7,642 bases of DNA from JBGTKH01 sp041744735 (GTDB lineage: Bacteria > Planctomycetota > Planctomycetia > Pirellulales > Pirellulaceae): NCBI GenBank assembly GCA_041744735.1, contig JBGTKH010000101.1, positions 1 to 7,642 of the forward strand, given 5' to 3'. Shown in pieces: positions 1 through 6,154 of this stretch (position 1 is the stretch's first letter; each line of letters begins with the position of its first letter). A model generated the notes under the pieces. That model had not been told where the DNA came from. It worked only from the letters and a program-made list of their open reading frames with translations, and did not search any database. The position numbers and the translations under genes are program-made.

Positions 1-154
1 GCCGCAGCCGCTCGTCGTCCGGTGTAGAAGAAGGTACCGGCTCGACGACCCCGCCCGGCGCGTTTTGCGATCCGCAAAAGCGACACACCAGCACGATCTC
101 CGACCAGCGCGCATCAATCGGCGCCCCGCAGGTCTCGCAGAAGTTCACGCGCAT
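1..154 (-). CDS. Zinc-ribbon protein, N-terminal part (runs off the window)
   Basis: Only the first 51 codons are inside the window. The visible protein begins MRVNFCETCG and has two CxxC knuckles, CETC (residues 6-9) and CRFC (about residues 25-28). These would hold one zinc ion in a zinc-ribbon fold. A Pro/Ser/Asp-rich linker follows, so a further domain probably lies beyond the edge. There are two in-frame ATGs, at 169 and 154. I chose 154 because GAGG at 160-163 lies five bases before it, while the ATG at 169 has no Shine-Dalgarno sequence and sits almost on the predicted transcription start. The function is unknown. Similar short zinc ribbons are common at the start of bacterial hypothetical and membrane proteins. 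Confidence 0.7.
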   Translation of the reverse strand, partial: MRVNFCETCGAPIDARWSEIVLVCRFCGSQNAPGGVVEPVPSSTPDDERLR

Positions 155-177
155 ACTCACCTCGCTCATCAAGCGTG

Positions 178-206
178 AATATAGCACTGTTGCCATCGCT
201 TGTCAG
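178..206 (-). promoter_or_regulatory. Sigma70-type promoter of the zinc-ribbon gene
   Basis: Read on the minus strand, CTGACA (201-206) and TATATT (178-183) are separated by exactly 17 bases. Each matches the TTGACA/TATAAT consensus at five of six positions. Transcription would start near 171, giving a leader of about 17 nt that contains the GAGG ribosome site for the ATG at 154. This is pattern matching only. Confidence 0.55.
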
Positions 207-334
207 CAAAATAGATTGCGCCGTGTCGTAGCAAACTCGAGACGATTATTCATCGACGCCATCGATGCAGTCGCGACGGTCGTCGCTGCGGCAGGTGAAG
301 GGAGTACGCACGTAACAATTGGAACATGGAGGCA

Positions 335-997
335 TCATGGTAACGATTCCGTCGTCTGCGTCAGTTCGACTCGGTTGCCATCCGGATCTTCGACGACCGC
401 ACGGCGTCCCCACGGTGAATCGCGCGGTTCGGAGAGAACGTTGACCTTTTGTTGTCGAAGCAAGTCGAGTACGCGGTCAACCGAAGATAGCCGAAAACCG
501 AGCCGCGTGTTGCCTGTTGGTGACGTTCCTCGACAGGGATAAATCTCGAATACAACTGCTCCCAATTCGGCCGCATAATGCTCAGGACCCGATCCGTGTT
601 TCTCCTGTTTGAACGTCATGCCGAGGCAACGGTAAAAATCCTTTGCCGCTTTCACGTCACGCGAATAAACGACGACTAAGTTCAAATCCACATCCTGGCA
701 GGATGAACAATCATGAATTGGTTCCGACACGAGGTTGCGCAATTGATCCGCCGCGGGAGCAAAGTCCCTGAAGGTGAAACGGTAACCTGTGGTGAAGCCA
801 TCATCCCGTTGCACTTTGTCGACGCCAAATCCGCTCGCGGGAGTGTACGACATAACAAACAGGTGACCGTCCACCGTGTGAACGTCAAGCATTGCTCCGC
901 CGCTTGGAAAGCCATTCAGTTCGACTTTGCTTCCGACCAATTCGGCCTTGATGCTCTCCGCGAGCGCAGCCATTTGATCTGTCACAGCGTCGTTCAT
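335..997 (-). CDS. Two-domain protein: unknown N-terminal domain plus VOC/glyoxalase domain
   Basis: This is a 220-aa protein. Residues 105-214 look like a vicinal-oxygen-chelate (glyoxalase/bleomycin-resistance/dioxygenase) domain: LNLVVVYSRDVKAAKDFY with LGM opens it, and the typical EDPDGNRVEL strand (203-212) closes it. E211 and H140 are candidate metal ligands, but the usual early His of the first strand appears to be replaced by Asn106, so a classical metal site is uncertain. Residues 1-92 form a separate domain I cannot name, with GFPSGGAMLDV (29-39) and SGFGVD (55-60). A Cys-containing linker (IHDCSSCQDV) joins the two. The ATG overlaps the stop of the preceding gene (ATGA, 994-997), and GGAG lies eight bases upstream. 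Substrate and role are unknown; VOC proteins range from isomerases to resistance proteins. Codon use is less GC-biased than in fbp. Confidence 0.8.
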   Translation of the reverse strand: MNDAVTDQMAALAESIKAELVGSKVELNGFPSGGAMLDVHTVDGHLFVMSYTPASGFGVDKVQRDDGFTTGYRFTFRDFAPAADQLRNLVSEPIHDCSSCQDVDLNLVVVYSRDVKAAKDFYRCLGMTFKQEKHGSGPEHYAAELGAVVFEIYPCRGTSPTGNTRLGFRLSSVDRVLDLLRQQKVNVLSEPRDSPWGRRAVVEDPDGNRVELTQTTESLP

Positions 998-1335
998 TTC
1001 TCGAACTCCACGTTTCCAGTTAGCTTGTTTGTAATTCGCAGTCCGCCATCTGCGTCGATTTCAATTCGGTGTGCGCGCGTGACCGCTAGAATGCTTCCGT
1101 CGTTGCGTCGCGAAACGTGGTCGTCTAGCGGACAATACATTCTACCGTCTGGCATCGGTGGTGGCGGAGGCGGGATCTGCTTCGCGACGCCGCTTAGTTC
1201 ATCTTCAACCGCGTCCAACACGTCGCAAAGTTGCCGAAAGGCCGCGTCCGCCGACTCCGCACGTGGCAGAGCGCGAAGCCGCCGGTACAACTCATCAAGT
1301 CGCTCACGAATCGTCTGCTTATCTTCACCAGGCAT
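994..1335 (-). CDS. Hypothetical protein with polyproline linker
   Basis: This is a 113-aa protein if read from the ATG at 1335; the frame stays open upstream to 1455, but that extension has unconvincing composition. Residues 1-50 are predicted as a charged, amphipathic helical segment (IRERLDELYRRLRAL, then DVLDAVEDEL). Six prolines follow (55-60), then a compact C-terminal part with MPDGRMYCPLDD and a predicted beta-rich end (HRIEIDADGGLRI). There is no signal peptide or membrane segment. The start overlaps the end of the preceding frame by 11 bases, and the stop overlaps the next start as ATGA, so the three are probably translated as an operon. TACAAT lies six bases before the ATG and could be a -10 box of a leaderless message, but no good -35 accompanies it. 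I do not recognise a characterised family. Confidence 0.65.
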   Translation of the reverse strand: MPGEDKQTIRERLDELYRRLRALPRAESADAAFRQLCDVLDAVEDELSGVAKQIPPPPPPMPDGRMYCPLDDHVSRRNDGSILAVTRAHRIEIDADGGLRITNKLTGNVEFEK

Positions 1336-1696
1336 TTGCGCATTGTAACCGAATGCACACGAGTCGTACTCGGTGTCCAGCAATAGCACAAGTCGATGGA
1401 AAGTCTTGTTTGAACACCTGCGGCCATGCCGCGCCACCGGCCCATGACGCTCCACCGTGCATCGGTCGGTTACGGGACCTCGTTCCCACGAAGTTCTTGT
1501 TGCAATGCGCGTACTCTGGGATCAGTGTCACGAGCCAAGCCTTAAGATCGGAATTGTGGGCTGCGAGTTCGATCAAATTTGGGACGGGCTTTTTTGCGAA
1601 CAGCTCAACGGAATCAGCAGCCCCTTCGGCCATAGCGGTGAGCAGACAGTTCACGTAGCCAGGGACACCCGTCCACTCTCGCTGGTAACGTACCAT
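1325..1696 (-). CDS. Doubtful small hypothetical protein (possibly a gene remnant)
   Basis: This is a 123-aa frame from the ATG at 1696 to the TGA at 1325. The first 70 residues look like plausible protein, including VRYQREWTGVPGYVNCLL and ELAAHNSDLKAWLVTLIPEY, and by my count about two thirds of their third codon positions are G or C. The last third is poorer: Cys/Trp/Arg-rich with mixed codon choice. There is only a weak ribosome site (GGA eight bases before the ATG). In favour of a real gene, the stop overlaps the next start by 11 bases in the same direction. Against it, no motif or family is recognised and overlapping plus-strand frames also exist. It could be a decayed gene or chance. 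Confidence 0.35.
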   Translation of the reverse strand: MVRYQREWTGVPGYVNCLLTAMAEGAADSVELFAKKPVPNLIELAAHNSDLKAWLVTLIPEYAHCNKNFVGTRSRNRPMHGGASWAGGAAWPQVFKQDFPSTCAIAGHRVRLVCIRLQCANAW

Positions 1697-1760
1697 CTTT
1701 TTGATCCAAGTTGTCGGTGAATGGCAACCTAAACGGAACGCGCATCACCGAACAGACGAC

Positions 1761-3209
1761 CTAGACTTCCGCAACCGTGGGAATCTTGAAGCCGTTGCGG
1801 TTGGCATCTTTCAGCAGGGCGTTGGCTTCGGCGGCGTGGTCGCCGGTGTGGCGTTCGGTTTGGGGGTCGTAGGTGAGCCAGGGGCCGACGATGTAATGGT
1901 TTCCGTTTTCGGGAATGCCGACACCCTTGCTCATGATGTCGTGCAGTCGCAGGAAATGTTCGGTGGCGTCGGGGTTGTCGGCGAAGCCGCCGGCTTTGGC
2001 GTTGAACGGGACGCTCTGGCCCAGGCGATACGAGTTGTTCATCAGGTGTCCCAGCACGCAACCGTAGTGGGCTGCCAGCGCGTTGCCGTTGGCCATCGAT
2101 GGGTCGCCGGCTCGGCAGGCGGCGATGAAGCTGCCCCAGTTGCCACCGGGTGTGACTTTGCCTGCCGGGACGGAAACTTTTTCGCCGTCCTTCGCACCCT
2201 TGGCGTAGTACAGGCCGCGGACAATCCGGCCGCCGTCTTCGAAGTAGTATTCGTTTTCGACCTGACTCTTGTAGCCCGAGTAATTCACGTTGCGAACGTT
2301 GAAGAACACGTATTGGCCGTTGGGATACTCGGCGATCCCGAACATCGTGTTGGGCGTTTCACCTTGATCGTTCCACTGGAAGCGGCCGCCTAGGGCCATC
2401 ACGCGGACCGGATGCGTTTGATCGGTGTTAAGCGCCCAGCGAGCAATATCCAACTGGTGCGTGCCCTGGTTGTTCATGTCGCCGTTGCCGGTCTTCCAGA
2501 ACCAGTGCCAGTTGTAATGCACGTAGTTGCCATGGAAGTCGTCGATATTGGCGGGGCCGCGCCACAGGTTCCAATCGAGGTTGCTGGGGGGCGAGCCGAC
2601 GGACTTCTGGCCAATACTGCCGCGCGGTTTGCAGCAGTAGCCGTACGAGATCTTTAGCTTGCCAAACTTGCCCGCCTGAATCGCTTCGTGCAGACCGGCG
2701 ATACCGGAACTGCTGCGACTTTGTGTGCCGTGCTGCACGACGACTCCGTATTTCTTCTGAGCTTCGACGGCCACGCGGCCCTCGTCGCAGTCGTGGCTCA
2801 TCGGCTTTTCCACGTACACGTGCTTGCCCGCCTGAGCGGCCCAAATCGTAATCAGCGAGTGCCAATGATTCGGCGTCGCGACCGAGATGGCATCGACGGT
2901 CTTGTCGTCCAACGCTTCGCGGACGTCGCTCACTCCCTTTGGTGACTTGCCGCGGCTCTCCAAGTTTTTCAGCGCGTTGCTCAAAACATTCGTGTCGGGA
3001 TCGATCACGTATGCAATCTCGACGTTGGGCTGTCCCAGCCAGCCGTCCATGTGGCTCTTGCCACGGCCGTTCAGACCCGCGACGGCAATCCGCAGCCGGT
3101 CGTTAGCGCCGATGATTTTGCCGGATGCCGCGGTGCCGGTGATGAGCAACGAGGCTCCGGCCGCGGCGGACGTGGTCATCAGAAAGCTGCGTCGAGTGAT
3201 ACGTGACAT
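1761..3209 (-). CDS. Tat-targeted Gfo/Idh/MocA family oxidoreductase
   Basis: This is a 482-aa protein. Residues 1-34 form a twin-arginine signal (TRRSFL at 5-10, then an Ala-rich hydrophobic run ending TAASG), so it is probably exported folded or membrane-held. A Rossmann NAD(P)-binding domain follows (AVAGLNGRG, 42-50), with ATPNHWH (111-117) and the family's EKP signature (134-136), whose Lys is the usual catalytic or cofactor-binding residue. The C-terminal domain includes NNQGTHQLDIARW (246-258), whose His/Asp match the catalytic region of the family. The length fits the planctomycete type with signal peptide. The family oxidises, reduces or eliminates on sugars and inositols through NAD(P); the specific substrate cannot be read from sequence. 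GGAG lies seven bases before the ATG at 3209, and a candidate promoter lies at 3268-3296. The stop is TAG at 1761-1763. Confidence 0.93.
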   Translation of the reverse strand: MSRITRRSFLMTTSAAAGASLLITGTAASGKIIGANDRLRIAVAGLNGRGKSHMDGWLGQPNVEIAYVIDPDTNVLSNALKNLESRGKSPKGVSDVREALDDKTVDAISVATPNHWHSLITIWAAQAGKHVYVEKPMSHDCDEGRVAVEAQKKYGVVVQHGTQSRSSSGIAGLHEAIQAGKFGKLKISYGYCCKPRGSIGQKSVGSPPSNLDWNLWRGPANIDDFHGNYVHYNWHWFWKTGNGDMNNQGTHQLDIARWALNTDQTHPVRVMALGGRFQWNDQGETPNTMFGIAEYPNGQYVFFNVRNVNYSGYKSQVENEYYFEDGGRIVRGLYYAKGAKDGEKVSVPAGKVTPGGNWGSFIAACRAGDPSMANGNALAAHYGCVLGHLMNNSYRLGQSVPFNAKAGGFADNPDATEHFLRLHDIMSKGVGIPENGNHYIVGPWLTYDPQTERHTGDHAAEANALLKDANRNGFKIPTVAEV

Positions 3210-3267
3210 TTCGTTTCTCCGATGTTTGGAAGCCGAGGTTGGTGGTCTGACGTAAACGGGCGAATAG

Positions 3268-3296
3268 ATGATAAACGATTGATCCGTGGATTACAA
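3268..3296 (-). promoter_or_regulatory. Candidate promoter of the Gfo/Idh/MocA gene
   Basis: On the minus strand, TTGTAA (3291-3296) and TATCAT (3268-3273) are 17 bases apart, matching consensus at four and five of six positions. Transcription would begin near 3261, leaving a leader of about 50 nt. The -35 box lies only a few bases from the repeat at about 3301-3352, so the oxidoreductase may be expressed independently of the upstream truncated gene. Confidence 0.45.
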
Positions 3297-3300
3297 ACGG

Positions 3301-3352
3301 TTGTCCCTCGCGGTAGCGCACTACCTCCCTCGCTAACGTTTCGGGTTATTTC
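3301..3352. repeat. Short planctomycete-type dispersed repeat with hairpin
   Basis: The segment contains a hairpin, GGTAG-CGCA-CTACC (3312-3325), bordered on each side without a gap by the 8-base direct repeat TCCCTCGC (3304-3311 and 3326-3333). TAACGTTTCGGGTTATT follows. Read on the minus strand it encodes ITRNVSEGGSALPR. From memory, peptides such as LTRSVSEG recur in planctomycete hypothetical proteins because this kind of repeat is scattered in those genomes. I could not check this. It sits exactly where a DUF1559 gene loses homology. The outer ends are approximate. Confidence 0.55.
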
Positions 3353-3485
3353 GTCGCGCGCCGGCAAGAGCAGCGCCACCAGCAAGCCGATGATGGCGAT
3401 CACCACGAGCAACTCAACCAGCGTAAACGCCCCGCGGCGCCGAACGGTGCGCCGCGCGAAACAAAAACTGTGACTCATACAGCAA

Positions 3486-3491
3486 CCCCTC
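3486..3491 (-). promoter_or_regulatory. Ribosome binding site of the truncated DUF1559 gene
   Basis: GAGGGG on the minus strand ends seven bases before the ATG at 3478 and overlaps the TGA of the upstream gene. This favours 3478 over the TTG at 3493 as the start. Confidence 0.6.
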
Positions 3492-4773
3492 AAGAAGCAT
3501 GATTGTTCGTGGCCGCTGGCAACCGTCCCATCACGGACCAGACCTCTTGCACAGATTCGCCGTGGCAGGCGAAGAGGCGGTCGTAGAGGTTTACGGTGGG
3601 GTCGCAGTGCGGGATGATAAATTCCAAACGGTCGCCGAGTTGGATGGGTCGGCTGGGGGATTCCAGGTTCAGGATGCCGAACTCGTCGCCGCCGAAACGG
3701 TAGGTGACGCCGTCGAGGTCTTTGGGTTCGGGGCCGAACGCGCGGTCGGTGGCGAAGGCTTTGATGCCGGCGTCCAGCGTTACGCGGTCGGCATGGTTGG
3801 CGCTGACGACGGTGGTCAGTACGGTCAGCGACGGGGCAAAGTCCTCGTACACGTCGCCGCCGCGGCCGCCGATGCGGCGATAGTCGACGTCCATGAAGAC
3901 ATACGAGCCAACCTGTAATTCCGTGACGCCTGCCAATTCCGAATCGATGTTATACGTGCCGGTGCTGCCGCCGGAGAGGATTTCGGCGGGCAGCGAATGC
4001 TTCAGCAGCAAGTCGCGCGTTTCGGCGGCTTGCGACATGGCTTCGTGCGAGTACGCGCGGCGAGCCTCGAAGCCGACGACGTGCGACGAACTGCCGGAAT
4101 ACGACTGTACGCCGCGCAGCTTTAGGTTCTTGTACTTGGCGACGGTTTGGGCGAGCTTTAGAGCCGGCTCGCCGGGCAGCACGCCGGTGCGTTGATCGCC
4201 GACGTTCACATCGACCAGCACGTTCAACGTTTGGCCCGCGACGGCGGCGGCTTGCTGATACAACTCGGCGGCTTTGGCACTGTCCAGGGCGACCGTCAAG
4301 CTGGGGTCGTGCTCGAGCAGCCGCACCATGCGCTCGATCTTTTGCGGCGTGACAATCGGCGACGTGAGCAGCACGCCGCGCACGCCGCCGGCCACCATCA
4401 TTTCGGCTTCGGGCACGGTCGCCACGGATATGCCCAAGGCGCCGGCGCTGATTTGTCGCCGGGCGACTTGCACACATTTGTGCGTTTTCGCATGCGGGCG
4501 CAGGGACTTGCCGGCGGCTTTGGCATGGGCCGCCATTTTCTGCACGTTGGCATCGAAGCCGTCCAGGTCCAACAGCAACGCGGGGGTCGGCAGATCGTCT
4601 TTCGTCAAGCCAGTCACTTTTCCCTCGCGGCCGATTTGATCCATCACGCTGTGCCCCGCTCCGCGCCGTTTCGCCGCAGGGTTTTCGTCGGCCAATGCTG
4701 CATTCATCATCACACCTCCCACCGCCAACCCGGCGGGTAACGTCGCCAGAAAGTTTCGCCGCGATGCGAACAT
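3490..4773 (-). CDS. Exported PLP enzyme, D-threonine aldolase / DSD1 family
   Basis: This is a 427-aa protein of the fold-type III PLP enzymes that cleave or dehydrate D-hydroxy-amino acids such as D-threonine, D-serine and 3-hydroxyaspartate. The alanine-racemase-like barrel starts at DLPTPALLLDLD (60-71). RPHAKTHK (92-99) carries the expected PLP Schiff-base lysine, K96. The C-terminal domain ends with PHCDPTVNLYD (388-398), where H389 and D391 form an H-x-D metal pair. From family knowledge, aldolases of this group use His/Asp and D-serine dehydratases use His/Cys, so I favour D-threonine aldolase-type chemistry. Residues 1-28 resemble a Tat signal (SRRNFL at 4-9, then a hydrophobic stretch), implying export. 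AAGGA lies eight bases before the ATG. The gene is followed closely by the truncated DUF1559 gene. Confidence 0.88.
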   Translation of the reverse strand: MFASRRNFLATLPAGLAVGGVMMNAALADENPAAKRRGAGHSVMDQIGREGKVTGLTKDDLPTPALLLDLDGFDANVQKMAAHAKAAGKSLRPHAKTHKCVQVARRQISAGALGISVATVPEAEMMVAGGVRGVLLTSPIVTPQKIERMVRLLEHDPSLTVALDSAKAAELYQQAAAVAGQTLNVLVDVNVGDQRTGVLPGEPALKLAQTVAKYKNLKLRGVQSYSGSSSHVVGFEARRAYSHEAMSQAAETRDLLLKHSLPAEILSGGSTGTYNIDSELAGVTELQVGSYVFMDVDYRRIGGRGGDVYEDFAPSLTVLTTVVSANHADRVTLDAGIKAFATDRAFGPEPKDLDGVTYRFGGDEFGILNLESPSRPIQLGDRLEFIIPHCDPTVNLYDRLFACHGESVQEVWSVMGRLPAATNNHAS

Positions 4774-4813
4774 GGTCGGGTTCCTTCTGATTCGTTGACA
4801 AATAAGGCAACTC

Positions 4814-4843
4814 AGTTTAGCAGGCGGACCTCACGGCGCTCAA
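4814..4843 (-). promoter_or_regulatory. Weak candidate promoter of the D-threonine-aldolase-like gene
   Basis: On the minus strand, TTGAGC (4838-4843) and TAAACT (4814-4819) are 18 bases apart, each matching consensus at about four of six positions. The leader would be about 34 nt and include the AAGGA ribosome site. Tentative. Confidence 0.3.
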
Positions 4844-4884
4844 CAAGAAAACTGGAATACAATGCAAAGCAGATCGCGTCGGAG

Positions 4885-4921
4885 CGGAATTCGTGAGAAT
4901 TCCGAAGTTTCACAACTTCGG
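4885..4921. repeat. Tandem overlapping hairpins, likely dispersed repeat
   Basis: There are two perfect 8-bp stems with 4-base loops: CGGAATTC-GTGA-GAATTCCG (4885-4904) and CCGAAGTT-TCAC-AACTTCGG (4902-4921). They share CCG at 4902-4904, so both cannot form fully at once. Their loops, GTGA and TCAC, are exact reverse complements. I recall similar GAATTC/CGAAGTT units as common intergenic repeats in planctomycete genomes, but only this copy is in the window. It could act as a transcript structure for the downstream operon, a binding site, or a non-autonomous mobile repeat. Confidence 0.75.
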
Positions 4922-5213
4922 CTACGTTTGGAAACGCGGCCGAATGAAAAATGCTTGACGAACGCGGCGGCGAACTCCATAGTAGCGGCGGGCAACACGA
5001 AAGGAGATCGTCCAGGTCCATGTTCCACGTGTACGCACCGTTTCGGGGGTCGGCACTGGTTCGTCCTGCCACTGCACTCTTTGCCAGGCTTAATCCCACG
5101 CTGGTATTGCATAGATGTTCGCATTATGCTGTTACTTATCTGGGCATCGGTTTGTCGTCGTCGTCTCTTACAGTCAGTTGACGGTTGGCATTCGTAGTGT
5201 GTGCGCCGAAGTC

Positions 5214-5218
5214 AGGAG
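5214..5218 (+). promoter_or_regulatory. Ribosome binding site fixing the DUF1559 start
   Basis: AGGAG lies eight bases before the ATG at 5227. The frame is open back to a TTG at 5185, but that has no ribosome site, so 5227 is the start. Confidence 0.75.
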
Positions 5219-5226
5219 TCGCGTTT

Positions 5227-6141
5227 ATGTCCTCGGTTCGCAGGTGGCGCGGGTTCACGTTGGTCGAGTTGCTCGTGGTCATTGCGATCATTGGCATCCT
5301 CGTGGCGTTGTTACTGCCGGCGGTGCAGGCGGCGCGCGAGGCGGCGCGGCGCACGCAGTGCAGCAACAACTTGAAGCAATGGGGCCTGGCCCTGCAAACC
5401 TATCAGGACGTGCAGCGCAGCCTGCCGATCGGCATGACGACTACGCCGCGGCACACCTGGGTTGTGAGCGTATTGCCGCAGCTCGAGCAAAGTGCCATCT
5501 ATGACTCCTACAGTCAAATCACGCCGTTTTGGCAACCGCCCAATACCGTCAGCAACTCGCCCACGGGCCTATTGAATACACAAGTGCAGCCCTACTATTG
5601 CCCCGACGATCGCAAGGGATATTGGCGCGGCGACCAGTATTGGCGGACGCGCGGCAACTACGTCGTGAATTTCGGCAACACACGCGTGGCGGGCGGTGCG
5701 GCCTCGGCGCCGTTTGCGTTCAACAAGTCGATCCGATTGCCGGAGATCACCGACGGCACGTCGAATACGATGCTGATGGCGGAAGTTATCATGGCCAACA
5801 TCGACACCCAATGGGATTGCCGCGGCGACATTCACAACGACGACGACGGTTCCTTCTTCGCCACCGTGAACACGCCGAATTCGGGTGTGGACAATTGCAA
5901 GATCTGCACACCTTCGCCCAGCACGCGCATTCCGCCGCCCTGCACAGCCGCGCCCGGCGCCGCCACGCGGTTCGATAATACGGCTGCCGCTCCGGCCGTT
6001 TCCTCACGCAGTTTGCATCCCGGCGGCGTGCAAGTGGGAATGGGCGATGGCTCGGTGCGATTCGTACGTTCGAACATAGCTCTGGCGATTTGGCAAGCCG
6101 CAGGTTCATCGGCGGGTGGCGAGTCGACGGAGTTGCCGTAG
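5227..6141 (+). CDS. DUF1559 (H-X9-DG) pseudopilin-like protein
   Basis: This is a 304-aa protein of the large planctomycete DUF1559 family. [10 protein letters not shown] (5-14) is a type IV prepilin methylation site, with processing expected after G9 by prepilin peptidase. The hydrophobic helix to residue 30 would anchor or assemble the protein, and [19 protein letters not shown] continues the standard N-terminus. A Cys/Pro-rich stretch (NCKICTP...IPPPC) lies in the middle. [17 protein letters not shown] contains the defining H-X9-DG motif (H264, D274-G275). The protein appears complete, unlike the truncated paralogue at 3179-3478. The family resembles type II secretion/pseudopilin proteins, but its function is not established. 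It is followed 13 bp later by a lipoprotein gene, a pairing typical of planctomycetes. Confidence 0.93.
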   Translation: MSSVRRWRGFTLVELLVVIAIIGILVALLLPAVQAAREAARRTQCSNNLKQWGLALQTYQDVQRSLPIGMTTTPRHTWVVSVLPQLEQSAIYDSYSQITPFWQPPNTVSNSPTGLLNTQVQPYYCPDDRKGYWRGDQYWRTRGNYVVNFGNTRVAGGAASAPFAFNKSIRLPEITDGTSNTMLMAEVIMANIDTQWDCRGDIHNDDDGSFFATVNTPNSGVDNCKICTPSPSTRIPPPCTAAPGAATRFDNTAAAPAVSSRSLHPGGVQVGMGDGSVRFVRSNIALAIWQAAGSSAGGESTELP

Positions 6142-6154
6142 GGAGAATTGAATC

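Larger units (their letters stand above)
3179..3478 (-). pseudogene. Truncated DUF1559 pseudopilin-like gene
   Basis: The frame starts at the ATG at 3478, seven bases after GAGGGG (3486-3491). Residues 14-40 are a clear type IV pilin-like N-terminus: RRGAFTLVE (cleavage expected at the Gly-Ala step) and the hydrophobic segment ending ALLLPA. In an intact DUF1559 protein this leads into [10 protein letters not shown] and about 250 further residues ending in the H-X9-DG motif. Here homology stops at about 3356 and the frame runs through the short repeat, then through noncoding sequence into the first ten codons of the downstream oxidoreductase, ending at 3179. No C-terminal DUF1559 sequence is found nearby. 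The product, about 99 aa, would be a membrane anchor with a nonsense tail. The start lies only 11 bases after the upstream stop, so it would be translated with the D-threonine-aldolase-like gene. Confidence 0.75.
4774..5226. other. Gene-free divergent intergenic region
   Basis: This 453-bp stretch separates the minus-strand aldolase-like gene from the plus-strand DUF1559 gene. It holds the weak minus-strand promoter (4814-4843), the tandem hairpin repeat (4885-4921) and the DUF1559 ribosome site (5214-5218). Frames crossing it on both strands have no ribosome sites and give peptides without family character; several are translations of the hairpin repeat. No convincing plus-strand promoter was found: TTGACG at 5178-5183 lacks a -10 box at normal spacing. 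I see nothing recognisable in 4930-5200. Confidence 0.6.

Noticed and set aside
713..1348. A 211-codon plus-strand frame
   Set aside because: It is antisense to the VOC and polyproline genes, with Ser/Arg-rich composition and no ribosome site.
1714..1751. Inverted repeat TCGGTGA / TCACCGA just after the oxidoreductase gene
   Set aside because: Only seven base pairs with a 24-base loop and no T-run, too weak to call a terminator.
1701..2393. A 230-codon open frame on the plus strand, rich in Val and Gly
   Set aside because: It lies antisense to the well-supported oxidoreductase (1761-3209), and its composition is that expected for the reverse of a GC-biased gene.
3950..4810. A 286-codon Arg-rich minus-strand frame
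   Set aside because: It is an out-of-frame shadow of the D-threonine-aldolase-like gene, with no recognisable motif and excessive Arg.
4795..4820. A perfect TTGACA on the plus strand
   Set aside because: No suitable -10 box at 16-18 bases, and the next plus-strand gene is over 400 bases away.
4812..5124. Minus-strand frames of about 95 codons in the divergent region
   Set aside because: They run through the tandem hairpin, so part of their sequence is repeat translation; no ribosome site and no family character.
5149..5166. Short GTC-rich run (GTCGTCGTCGTC)
   Set aside because: Only four units, within normal expectation for GC-rich DNA, and not linked to any feature.
5185..5226. Upstream TTG extension of the DUF1559 gene
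   Set aside because: The prepilin signal fits the ATG at 5227, which has AGGAG at ideal spacing.
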